From contig MDYQ01000204.1 in the NCBI GenBank assembly GCA_003024175.1, positions 1 to 50,107 of the forward strand: a stretch of 50,107 nt of DNA, in the 5' to 3' direction. Both the position numbers and the translations under genes were made by a program. This stretch comes from Planoprotostelium fungivorum (taxonomy: Eukaryota; Evosea; Variosea; Cavosteliida; Cavosteliaceae). Positions 1 through 9,303 of this stretch are shown piece by piece (position 1 is the first letter of the stretch; each line of letters starts with the position of its first letter). A model generated the notes under the pieces. It was not told the DNA's origin and did not search any database. It was given only the letters and a program-made list of their open reading frames with translations.

Positions 1-1601
1 TGCGGACGCTGGCTTCAGCTGTAAGTTGAGAGATTTCCTGCGGTAGGTCAACTCCATCGCTGAAAACGGTGACGTCATCACCTGTGAAAGTTTCTCCTTC
101 TCCTTCTTGTGGTCATCGGCCTCGGTGGAACGCTTCGAAGACTCTTCTTCGTACTTCTCTTGCAGTTCAGACACTTCCTGCATCGCATCAGCCGGTGAGA
201 GGAGAGGAGATGATGCGTTCACCTTCTGAAGCTTCTCGATCTGCCTCTTGTGGTTGACAATCTCCTCCGCATGATTCTTAGAGGCAGTTTCGGAGTCCTT
301 CTGGAGACCGGAGATCACCTGCGTCTGTGTCATTCGAGTCATCTGTGGAGGCATTACCTTCAGAAGACCCTCTCTCTCCTTGCATTCGGCCTCGGCCTGG
401 GAACTGTGGGCACTGGCTTCAGTTTGAAGTTGAGAGATTTCCTGCGGTAGGTCAACTCCATCGGTGACGATGGAGACGCACCTGTTGGAGTTTCTCCTTC
501 TCTTTCCTGTGGTCATCGGCCTCGGTGGAACGCTTCGAAGACTCTTCTTCGTACTTCTCTTGCAGTTCGGAGAGCTCCTGCATCACATCAGCTGGTGAGA
601 TGAGAAGAGGTGATGCGTTCACCTTCTCTAACTTGTTTGCCTTTGTACTCTGTAAGTTGGACTCGGCCGAGGATCTAGAAGATTCTTTCTGAAGTGTAGA
701 GACTTCCTGTAGAGGGTCAGCACAGCAGATGAGGGGTTCGAACACCTTCTCAAGTTCTTCTGTCTGCAGGCCGAGAAGTTCGGCTGTCTTCTGAAGCCTC
801 TCAATCTCCCTCTCGTGATGGGCGATCTCCTCCGCATGTTTCTCAGAGGCAGTTTCGGAGTCCTTCTGAAGGCCGGAGACCACCTGCGTCTGTGTCATTC
901 GAGTCCTCTGTGGAGGCATTACCTTCAGAAGACCCTTTCTCTCTCTGCACTCGGTCTCGGCCTCGAGAGAACGCTTCTTCAGAGCAGACTGGAGTCCGGA
1001 CTTCTCCTGAGACGGGTCAGATGGAAGAATGAAGATGCAATGTTACCGTCTGAAGTCTCTCAGTGAGACTGGTCAGGGCGGCGGCCCGGGCTTCGTGTTC
1101 AGAGACGACTTGTTCTTTTTCCTGGCGAATAAGAGCGACCTCCTGTGGTGCGTAAGTCGTTTCGTACCATGATACGATTGTCTCACAGCTCGAAGTTCGT
1201 AGCTTTCGAACAGATGGCTTTTCAAATCGTTCTCACTTCTCTCCTTGACTTCGAGAAGCTCCTGAGATGGATGAGTCGAATGCATTACGATCTGACGAGG
1301 GGCATCACCTTGTGAAGCCTGCAACCGACACGTTTCTCTCTTTTAATTCGTTCGTGAGCCTTGCGAAGTTCCTAAAGCAGATTAGTCACAATCATCGATT
1401 GTTTCGATTAGAGCTGATCATTACCTCAGAACACTTCTTAAATGCCTTCTCCCGACGAGTAGAAGCCTTAGAAACCTTTCTTCTTGGAGTCGCGGTCTGA
1501 TCAGGCTCTTTCACCTCCTCTCTCAGCACCACAACAAATCGCCAACAGAACAGAAGGCAGTTGATGAACAGTAAGACCGTGTAAACGTTTAGTTCGAGCA
1601 T
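1..1601 (-). CDS. Membrane-anchored modular coiled-coil protein, left copy (3' end outside window)
   Basis: I do not recognise a named family. The start is set at the ATG at 1601 (MLELNVYTVLL), which opens a hydrophobic segment of about 20 residues followed by basic residues. This looks like a signal anchor. Everything after it is predicted coiled coil rich in E, K, L and Q. The gene is a chain of short exons of about 20-46 codons, separated by introns of 38-53 nt. Exons start and end in phase 0, typically beginning GAA/GAG/GTG and ending CAG/AAG. Modules recur almost unchanged: one beginning VVSGLQKDSETAS or VISGLQKDSETAS and one beginning ELSELQEKYEEESS or EVSELQEKYEEESS appear at least twice each. 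Because introns are multiples of three or lack stops, translation often reads through them, so predicted long reading frames here are partly intron. A role in tethering or scaffolding at a membrane is only inference. Confidence 0.7.
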
Positions 1602-2019
1602 TTTAGCCTTGGTGTTCGTCCTTCGTGCGTCCAAAGAGATTTGGTGAAAATTGTTGAAAATGTTTTAAATTGAATCCTCCCCCATCTGCAATACAGCTGC
1701 GACAAATGCATTGGATGCCAGTGGTCGACATTTGTGAGATGAGGCGTCCGAAATGGACTCCGATCAAGTCGTGTCTGCTCTGAGTGGAGACAGGCACACG
1801 ACGCAGCAGCGACGGTATGTATGAATCGTTAGACGTCTCATCTGAAGAGCGGGGACAGGTGCGAGGCTTCTCGTCTGCACGATATATGGATCGTCTGATA
1901 GATTCAATTTCGGCTGGACATCGATCGGCGCAGGAGGCCAATCATAATCATCTACAGATGGTTTCCGTTTGTGAGAGGTAGATATCGATAGAATGGAATA
2001 TCTAAATGGATATATAGGT
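1602..2019. other. Conserved spacer inside the left arm
   Basis: This lies between the start of the coiled-coil gene and the end of the small upstream gene. It is well conserved in the right arm (47573-47991), including a minus-strand open frame (ending near 1764) containing SVDDYDWPPAPIDVQPK. That frame could be an alternative 3' exon of the upstream gene. It is interrupted by a stop after PKLNL in the right copy, which argues against strong coding constraint. It probably also contains the promoter of the coiled-coil gene. Confidence 0.4.
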
Positions 2020-2805
2020 TCACTGCTTTCTGAGCTTGTAGGTATGATAGGATGGCGATTGCATTTCGTGCTTTCCATCGACTTCTTCTCCTAGAGGTGT
2101 TCTGTGTGTCAAAGACTTGACTAATAGATAGGATACCCCTCGTATCTTTCTTCGGAGATCGATATCATCCATCATCTGTCCTAGTGAGAGGTTCATGTTC
2201 ATCACTTCGTAAGGTACGTCTTCGATCGACAGAACCCACTTGATCTCTTCACTTGCATCTCTTTCTATCCTCACAGCATGCAGAGACCAACTTTGTCTGC
2301 CACTGACAGGCAGCCGATGATCGCTTGCCTTCATTCTGACCTCGCCGACAGATAAGGCTCTTCTCGCTCAACCTCTTCGGAATTTCTCGTGAGTAACTGT
2401 TGTCGAGTCTCCTGACGAGAGTCTAATGATCGGCAGCCAAAAAAGGTCGAACATGGTCCAAGTGTAGAGATACTTCTGAATACATGTGAGATCAGTTTGA
2501 GAGAAGAGTAACATACCCGCCCTCCAGTTTTAGAACATGACCGCCTCGACCGTTGAATGGAATGCGGCATGGGCTGTATAAACGCCGGAATCAGTCTGGA
2601 ACCTCAGTCATCCGAACTGATGTCGAAGATGTGAGGAGGAGAGAAGTTTTGACCTGCCGTGTGGTTCGTGTGATGTGATATCAAAGTCGAGGTTTTCACA
2701 AATGTAGACTCTGATAGAATTTGACAGCCAGTCGTCCAACTTGAAACTCGAATAGAACCAGTGCGCTGAATTCTGCGAACTCCTTTCGTCAAAGTTCACC
2801 ATCAT
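2020..2805 (-). pseudogene. Small unknown gene, left copy (possibly decayed at its 5' end)
   Basis: The 3' exon is open from about 2300 down to a TGA at 2020 (ending KLRKQ) and contains the segment IKWVLSIEDVPYEVMNMN. A 38-nt GT-AG intron precedes it (about 2305-2342) and another, near 2475-2520, matches one in the right copy. Comparing the arms shows that the left copy has TGA where the right copy has a Trp codon (around 2609), and a shifted frame further 5' near 2650-2670. So either the true start is downstream, near 2570, or this copy is broken. No known domain is recognised. Confidence 0.4.
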
Positions 2806-2880
2806 CTACAACGCGAGATAATGTCGTATGATAAGCAATATCATAATATTTCTTGTCCACCGTTCGCGACACGTCATCAA

Positions 2881-2961
2881 GCAAGTTTAGTGAAGTGGTC
2901 AAACACGCTAGCTTCAGGTGCTAGTCCTTCGGGTTCGTGGGTTCGACTCCCACAGCTTGCA
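2881..2961 (+). tRNA. tRNA-Leu (anticodon CAG)
   Basis: A full cloverleaf can be folded by hand. The acceptor stem GCAAGTT pairs with AGCTTGC with one G-T wobble. The D stem is GTG/CAC. The anticodon stem CTAGC/GCTAG encloses the loop TTCAGGT, giving anticodon CAG. A long variable arm with a TTCG loop marks a type II tRNA, as expected for leucine, and the T arm GTGGG-TTCGACT-CCCAC is canonical. The discriminator is A2961. There is no intron. A T-rich stretch (ttctttt) follows immediately and can act as the RNA polymerase III terminator. Confidence 0.96.
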
Positions 2962-3119
2962 ACTTCTTTTGCACTCTCACACCCTCTTCCTCTTCTTCAA
3001 CCCTCACTTCCCATCACACCTCATCCGTCCACGATCAGCTCTACTTCAACAAAGAATCTTTTTACCTTTTGCACATTCAATGGATGCGATCGAATCCGGA
3101 GCCTGGCACTCTTTCATTC

Positions 3120-3300
3120 TCACCCATCATCTTCATCGTCTTCGTTCGTCATCTTTATTCGTCATCTTTCGTTCATCATCTTTCGTTCGTCATCTTTCGT
3201 TCGTCTTCTTTCGTTCATCATGATGTTTCGTTCATCATCTTTCGTTCGTCATCTTTCATCATCTCATCATCTCATCATCACATCATCATCATCACGACGT
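3120..3300 (+). repeat. Imperfect tandem repeat of TTCGTTC(G/A)TCATC units
   Basis: Repeated 12-13 nt units built from CATCTTTCGTTCGT and CATCATC run across this stretch between the tRNA and the 3' end of the next gene. The reading frames through it are low-complexity Ser/His/Phe/Ile strings and are not credible proteins. Confidence 0.8.
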
Positions 3301-3311
3301 ACAGAGTTGTT

Positions 3312-4452
3312 TTATTGTATGTTCTTTCCAGGTAAGAAGGCTTGTTCTTCTACCATGACAGGTCCTCTCAAGAACATCCCATACGAACTGTCCAAGTGTC
3401 CGACTGGCCCCAACTCTCTCACAGGCAGCTCGCTCTTATAGACAACAGTCGCATCGACCACCTTCTCGTAGATGGGCAGCGTCTGATGGATGAGTGTCGG
3501 TTGGATGACGTCTCTCTCTAAGACGGGTTGGATCTCTTCTATGACTGTCCTCTTTACCGTCTGTGTGTCTCATGTCGGTCGATGTGGAAGATGGAGATGA
3601 TGATATGGAGATGGATGATGCGAATCACCTCGTTGATGATGGGCTCGTTGATGCTCAGACTCTTCTGGGTCTCTTCGACTTCGACTGATGGTAAGATGAT
3701 CTGTTCTGGAATGGGAGCGCTGGATGGACATTCAACATGACGAATCGTGCACATCTCGTGATGACGTGTACCTGTTCTCTACAATGGCGGGTCGAACTTG
3801 GGCGGGTAGCTCTCTGGACTGTATGACTGTGGGTTTGATCTCGGTCTCATGCAGCTGTTGTGTGATCTGCTTGACTTCTAATTGTTCTCTTTCTCTGAAG
3901 ATGACTGGTTGGACCTCGCATACAAATGAGCCGATGGTGGGTGACGATCTGATATAGACACCTCTTGTTTCTCGACGGGATGGATGTGTTCGTGAACGAC
4001 GAGAGGCTTCTCGACTCGTTCCAAAGACACGGGCTCGACAGATAATGTGTCCGATTCGGCTGTTGATGTGACGACTTCACGTGCGATGGGAGAGGTGACA
4101 TCGACTGTCTCTACGATGGTCTCTGTCACGACAGGCGATTGCCTTGAGATCGATTGGGTCGCTTCTATGCCAGAGAGGCCTTCATGGTGTTCTATTGTTT
4201 GGATGGGCTTAATGTTCTGTTCGGCTGATATTCCATCGAATGGCTGTCGATGTCATTTAGAGGACGAAATGGTTGCAGTGTCACCTCTGCAAATGATGCA
4301 CCGTTGCTATATACTGGAGCTGCTGTCGGTGGGACTACGTTTTGCGAAGACAGAGGTGCTGAGTACGCTGCCTCGCGGCTGTGTCTCTTCGATCCACTCT
4401 TTCCATGATCATCTCTGTGGAGGACACTCTTGATCTTGTCACGAATGGGCAT
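3312..4452 (-). CDS. Hydrophilic allergen-like repeat protein, copy 1
   Basis: The start is the ATG at 4452 (MPIRDKIKSVLHRDD); the likely stop is TAA at 3314-3312. It is spliced, with one clear intron near 3586-3558. Recognisable segments are a basic N-terminus, then VEKPLVVHEHIHPVEKQEV, then EEIQPVLERDVIQPTLIHQ and TLPIYEKVVDATVVYKSEL. The pattern of 'EKPxVVxEHIHxVEKxEV' followed by short 'QPxxxRxxxQTE' type repeats resembles hydrophilic fungal and amoebal proteins labelled 'allergen' in databases. Their biochemical role is unclear and a stress/desiccation role is inference. No signal peptide or membrane segment is seen. A paralogue lies at 14204-15327 on the other strand with the same order of segments. 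Exact exon edges in the middle were not all resolved. Confidence 0.72.
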
Positions 4453-5125
4453 GATAAATAGATATAGAGAGGATGTGTTGTTTCGCTGTGTCTGTTGAAG
4501 TGATAACGGATAATGGATGAATGGATGGAACTGCGGTAGATCTGAATGAAATTTGAGAGGACACATGTGTCCAATGTCTTAAGATCTATATAGATCAATT
4601 CTTTGAAGATTGATAGAGGTTCTCCGTGTATACGAAACACAGATGATCCATCTGTGATCATGATCAAAATTGCGTCTGGTGTTACTCGTGGAAAGAGAAG
4701 AAAGCTGGAACGCTTGATCTTCAGCTCGAGTTGTTGAAAGATAGATGGGAAAGGAAATCAGAGACACGGATTGTACAGAGACTATTTATTACATGTTCTC
4801 TCTTCCAAAGAGGGACCTATATCGATAAGTAATGTTTCGATAGTTGAAAGATCGGTATCTATATCAAGATTGTGTTCAGACTCATTAAATCAGTTTTGTA
4901 TACTGTCATGTTTCCAGATATGCGTAAGTTACATCACATACACAAGAGAAGAAGAATAGATGAACGTGGAAGCCACCTCTCACCTTCTCGTTTCGAAGCG
5001 ATCTGATCTGTTTCCCTCGTTCATCTTGCACTCGCAGATTCCAGTCTCCTCTCTACAACGCAACAATAAAATAGAATAAAATCCACATTTCTCTCCTTTA
5101 TGTATATCTAAAAGCGCTCCACGAC
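4453..5125. other. Intergenic region
   Basis: This is 5' flank of the minus-strand gene ending at 4452 and 3' flank of the Vti1-like gene. It is AT-richer than its surroundings. Short open frames occur on both strands, but none shows a convincing domain. The sequence CTACAACG, common across this window, occurs at 5053-5060. Confidence 0.5.
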
Positions 5126-6119
5126 CTACACGAACATCGCATGAGTCTCATCGTCTATGATGACACGTTGTCTCACCCATCTCTTTACTGTGGAAGAGTT
5201 ATCTGTGACTGCACCTTCGTTACTAGAAGTATCACTAGAGCTGGGACCCCATCTATACCAGATGACAAATATGATGAGAGCGAGAAGGAGGAACGCGATG
5301 AGTCCAAAGATGAGCTTGTTAGTCATGATCCTCCTCTTCATAGAAGTCAACGTGCGCCTGCGACAGATGAGTCACCGATGAGACCCTGTATTTCACCTGG
5401 CCAGACCGACGTCTTCTCTGATGCCTTTGACATCGTCTCTCATCCCCCTCATCCTCTGTGATTGTTCATTGAGGCTTCCAGCAACACCTCTACCTGAATC
5501 GTGGGTAAATAAAGGTGATGGATTTAGAAGATGAGTCACCGATCTCTTCTGTGTCGTGAGCTGTGGCGAGGACATCATCCAGCATGGCGGTGCTGTTCTT
5601 CGCCCTCTGTGTCTGTTGTTCCAGTGCGTTCCTCTGGTCGATGTTTGTGACCACCATGTCCTGCGAGGATCAGCTCAACCATTTTCGAAATGACAGATGG
5701 ATGCAGATGTACATGGATGAGTCAAAATGGGACCCACCGATTTAGCGCCCTGGAAAAGAGACTGTCGCTCGGCGATCTTGAGGTTCTCTCTCATATGGTT
5801 TACTTCCCTCTCATATTCGGTGCATTTGTTGGTCAGAGATTTATCATTGGCACTGAGAGCCTCTCTTCTCATGGACCTCACCTGTTTACATTCACACCGA
5901 TATCATTTAAATCCTTCGACTCACCACATCACCTGCATTCTCGATCGCCTCCGAAGCAGCTCTTAATACTGCGCTTCTGTTGTCTGAAAAGGTCAACGAT
6001 GGAGGTCGAAGATCGATGGACTCACTTCCAGTGACCTTCGGTAGTTCCTCTAATTTGCTGTTGAACTTGGTCTTCTCGTCGAGGAACTCCTCTTCGTAGT
6101 CATCGAAACGGCCGGGCAT
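5126..6119 (-). CDS. VTI1: Vti1-type Qb-SNARE
   Basis: A tail-anchored SNARE for fusion in the Golgi/endosome/vacuole pathway. The start at 6119 (MPGRFDDYEEEF) leads into a Vti1-like N-terminal three-helix region (KFNSKLEELPKVTG, then RSAVLRAASEAIENA). The SNARE helix starts at RNALEQQTQRAKNSTAMLDD and carries the central glutamine in GSLNEQSQRM, the Q-SNARE zero layer. It ends RTLTSMKRRIMTNK, directly before a hydrophobic segment of about 22 residues (LIFGLIAFLLLALIIFVIW). At least five short introns are inferred. Unusually, about 43 residues follow the membrane segment, rich in Ser/Asp/Thr then basic, whereas Vti1 proteins normally end within a few residues of the anchor. The promoter is shared with the divergent GTPase gene at 6540. 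Confidence 0.88.
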
Positions 6120-6539
6120 GATGCGCTGTGTCGCAATGTGATAAGATGTTCCACCCGACCTTTCTCTGAAAAAAGACGTTTCAGTTTTTCGGTGTTCAAG
6201 AGTTGATGAGATTAGTCAACTTTAAAACAAGGCTCTAGCTCTCAAATGCCCTGAGTTGGAGAGGTGTTGTGATCCATCACTCATCATCGAACGCGTCAAC
6301 ACAGTGGAGCTGCAAACAAGTATGCATTCGGCCAATACAAACCGTCTTTATGTATATACAGGTTCTACCTCTTAAATACCTCGTTCTGTGCGCCTGCGAG
6401 CGAGCCCGTGGCCCGAAATAACGGATAGATTCGTCATTTTGGCGGGAACATTTCGATTCAAAAATGCGATATGCAGCGCTCATAACCAAACTTCGAGAGG
6501 ACACGTTACTTGCTCTTCAGCATTGACCTATATAACGTC
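6120..6539. promoter_or_regulatory. Divergent promoter region (SNARE / GTPase) with E2F-like site
   Basis: About 420 bp lie between the start codons of the divergent genes. TTTTGGCGGGAAC at 6437-6449 closely matches the E2F/DP consensus TTTSGCGGGAA on this strand. No clear TATA box is seen at a fixed distance from either start. Assignment as a regulatory site rests only on the consensus match. Confidence 0.4.
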
Positions 6540-7701
6540 ATGTCTTTCTCATATAACGAAAAGGAAAACTCCCCTCCGTCCACCTCTGGCACCTCGAAGT
6601 GCGCTTCTCAATCACCGACATCATGTGGCCAGGCCTCTAAGATCTCTCGCTCGTCTAGATCCATGAATTTAACGGGATTGAAGCCTTCTCTGGCTATGAT
6701 TCAACCACATTCCACTGGCAGAAGATCGAACATCAATTCTGAGAAGAGGTGGAGTAGAGTGGGGTTACCGATTCCTTCACCAGAGGATAGCTGGTGATAC
6801 TTTTCAGTTTACATTTTGTCAATTAGTCTAAAGACGATTCAGGGACGAGATACCAACCAATGAGACAACCGCTATCTATGGACACACCGCCATCCGTGTC
6901 ATGACGGTTGGAGATGCTGGGGTGAGGCATTCCGTCATACATTCAAATTCAACTCACTCCCGAAAGGTTGGCAAGAGTACCATGATCAACACATTCGCAT
7001 CCTCTATGGGCATCAAAGTCAATGACGATACTCCTTTTCGTATGATCTCCGTACCAGATGTTTCGCTGTCTGTTCCCTCCATGCTGAACCTGGTCGACAC
7101 ACAAGCTGGAGACCGTGTGGCTAAATTCCGAACTCTCAACTACCAGGTGACCTTCACACTCAACATCATCTACATTCTTGAACTAACGACCTGAACAGGG
7201 AAGCCATGCGATACTTCTCACCTTCGCTGTGAACAATAGAACGTCTTTCGAGAACATCAAGAACGAATGGATGGACGAGATCGAGTTCTACTCCCCCAAA
7301 GTACCCATCATCCTGATCGGCGCCAAGTGCGACCAGAGAACAGATGACGAGAGCAGCATCAGCACCGAAGAGGCCAAACAACTGGCATGGGACATGAAAG
7401 CCGCTGGATACTATGAAGTGACATCGACAGACCCCAGAAGCCTGTCGACTGTCTTCACCGCCGTCACAAAACTGGTGAGATGCAGATCGTCTGAGAAGAG
7501 GTGATCTCATTTCGACATCAGATCTGCCGGTTGAGAGCTGCTATGGTCCAGAGGGCGATCGATGCCAGCGCACAGAGACAACAGACGGAAAGTAATGATG
7601 AAGAGCTGGAGGCGACATCAACCAGCCCCATCGTGCAGAAGATCTTCCATCGCATCAAGAGCTCACAGAACTTTCTGAGGAGCAGTCTGAGACTTCGATG
7701 A
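6540..7701 (+). CDS. Atypical Rho-family small GTPase
   Basis: Exons are 6540-6793, 6843-6921, 6967-7146, 7199-7474 and 7522-7701; all junctions are GT-AG and keep frame. About 80 Ser-rich residues precede the G domain. The P-loop GDAGVGKS is created by the second splice. The G3 region reads DTQAGDR rather than DTAGQE, so the catalytic Gln is missing and a residue appears inserted. The second half is Rho-like: NNRTSFENIKNEW, then VPIILIGAKCDQR (G4), then a TSTDPRSLSTVF stretch at the G5 position. The C-terminus ends SSLRLR with no CAAX box, so no prenylation is predicted. Rho family GTPases control actin and polarity; this one looks hydrolysis-defective and not lipid-anchored, like Rnd/RhoBTB-type atypical members in behaviour but not necessarily in ancestry. 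Confidence 0.82.
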
Positions 7702-8208
7702 TCTCGATGATCCTCTCACCTTTTTGTCGATAAGTTATTTCTGTGAATAAATCAAGAGCAGCCATCTGTTAACTAATGTCATTCTTTTCATCGTGATGAG
7801 TGAAGGCGTGAACATTCGAACACCATTAGTGGATGGTAACCCCACCTCTCACTCAATACCTCTTCACATTCTAAAGACGCTTCATTTCATCCTCTACATG
7901 TTGCTGAGACGGGAGAGATGCACTCTGTCTTTTCTCCTTGGTGCCCAACCCTCGGGAAATAAAAGATAGAAATTCATTATCCTTCATTTGCGGAGTCAGG
8001 ATGCCCTTTCAGCGCTCTTTAGAGCTTGGCAGTTTCTCTCACGGAGAAGAGGAGCTATCATCTCAATCGATTATGTCATTGACGGAGTCTTGGACAGTAA
8101 AAGGAAAACGAAACTTTTATTCTCTTCTGCATTCGTGACGAAGGATGCACGTGTATAAGTGAACCGAAGACAAATACGAAGGGCAGACTATGAGACGGTG
8201 AGATGTAT
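7702..8208. other. Convergent intergenic region containing a dispersed repeat
   Basis: This is 3' flank of two convergent genes. It contains an AATAAA-like signal (tgaataaatc, about 7744) and the dispersed repeat at 7931-8095, described separately. No gene is seen. Confidence 0.55.
7931..8095 (+). repeat. Dispersed 165-bp repeat, copy 1
   Basis: Nearly identical to 23694-23857. The only visible differences are 3-4 positions just after 'gtgccca', including one extra base here. The flanks of the two copies are unrelated, so the edges are sharp: it starts TTTCTCCTTGGTG and ends GAGTCTTGGAC. It contains an internal GCTCTTTAGAGC hairpin next to TTCAGCGCT. No terminal inverted repeats or obvious target-site duplication are seen. 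Small reading frames cross it, but the two copies have unrelated flanking frames, so it is unlikely to code. Confidence 0.92.
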
Positions 8209-9163
8209 TCAGAGAGACAGAGGGTTCTCTCTCGCTTCTTCTTCTTCTTCTCCTTGTTCCTTCTGAATGACATCCATTAACTCTTTCGTAATCCTCTCAT
8301 CCTTCTCTTGCATGTCGATCAACAGCTGACACAACTCCGTCTGTTGGAGTTGACTCATGGAATCTGATGCTTTCGACAACTTCTCTTCTTCTCTTCGATA
8401 AGCTTCTCGGTAAGAGGGGTTACACGTGTTGACCAACACATGCAGGAGATGAACTGCCCTCTTTAGACAGTAATCTCTCAAGAGTTGAGAGAAGGCAGAT
8501 TCTGTCGGGTCCGAAGCCAAGAGGGTGTGAAGGAAGGACCACGTCTTAAAGTTGAACGGATTGATGATGATGGCACGTTGGATGTCTCGAATGGAGGATG
8601 AGACATTGCCCAATTCGAATAGACATATCGAACGATTGTGAAAGAAGGCTTCTTCTTCCAGCTGGCTCGTCAATACATCTGCACTGGTTCAGTGATCATT
8701 CTCGAGATGATGAACGACCCACCGAGATGTTCTAAAGCCTTCTCATACGATGACATTCTCTATTCGATATGAATAACTCGATGCATTTATTCCATTCACC
8801 ATGTAGATCCTTGAGCACGTGTCATGCAGATCGGTCGTGGCTTGTGATTGTTTCTTCGAGTAAGAACTGAGAAGCTCCTCTGCTTTGGCTAGACCTTCTT
8901 CAAATCTCTGTACACTGAGGAGGTAATTGACTTGTGCCAATTCATCCGTCCTCTTCGATTGGAATGTCTGTTTTCGATCTCCTGTTCTCATTTCAAGTTG
9001 CTGTTGACCATATTCAGTTGACACGTGATGATGCCTGCATGATCACCAGAGGAATCTCCATCTTGGGAACATACTTCTTCTCATCCTTCTTCTCCTTCTT
9101 CTTATCGTCTTTTCCAGAGAACAGATCTTCTTCAAACGCCCACGGCGTCTCAGAGGCCTCCAT
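8209..9163 (-). CDS. TPR-like protein of unknown function
   Basis: The start is the ATG at 9163 (MEASETPWAFEEDLF). The N-terminal part is Lys/Glu rich. Three introns are inferred: near 9046-9000, near 8805-8762 (removing an in-frame stop) and near 8722-8688, after which the frame continues ALEHLGG-ADVLTSQLEEE. The middle and C-terminal parts look like paired helices of tetratricopeptide type: RFEEGLAKAEELLSSYSKK, SYEKALEHLGG, and FFHNRSICLFELGNVSSSIRDIQRAIIINPFN. It ends with a Gln/Glu-rich tail. It shares a short divergent promoter with EDC4. A specific orthologue was not recognised. Confidence 0.68.
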
Positions 9164-9303
9164 TTATTGTGATGTGATGTGATGTGATATGAATCGGTTT
9201 GTAGACCACATCGTCATCTCAACTGAAATCATAATCTTCAAATCACCTGCGACTACGTAAACGGTGTAACGACGATTCGTAAGTCATCGTGAAATAGCTA
9301 GAC
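9164..9303. promoter_or_regulatory. Short divergent promoter (TPR-like / EDC4)
   Basis: Only 140 bp separate the two start codons. It contains a TGTGA/TGATG microsatellite at about 9168-9190. Confidence 0.5.

Larger units (their letters stand above)
1..2690. repeat. Left arm of large inverted duplication
   Basis: The reverse complement of this arm matches about 46890-49326 over the visible length. Non-coding sequence and introns match as well as exons: the stretch around 2380-2460 corresponds to about 47110-47195 with only a few differences. The arm runs off the left edge of the window, so its true length is unknown. It is about 265 bp longer than the other arm across the coiled-coil gene because it holds an extra exon module. 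Similarity fades near 2690. The arms face outward, with about 44 kb of unrelated genes between them. Confidence 0.88.

Noticed and set aside
3120-3300. CRISPR-like array
   Set aside because: Units are 12-13 nt, contiguous and imperfect, with no unique spacers; simple tandem repeat in a eukaryotic genome.
7931-8138. Small protein-coding ORF across the dispersed repeat
   Set aside because: The frame depends on non-repeat flanks that differ between the two copies, so it is not conserved as a coding unit.
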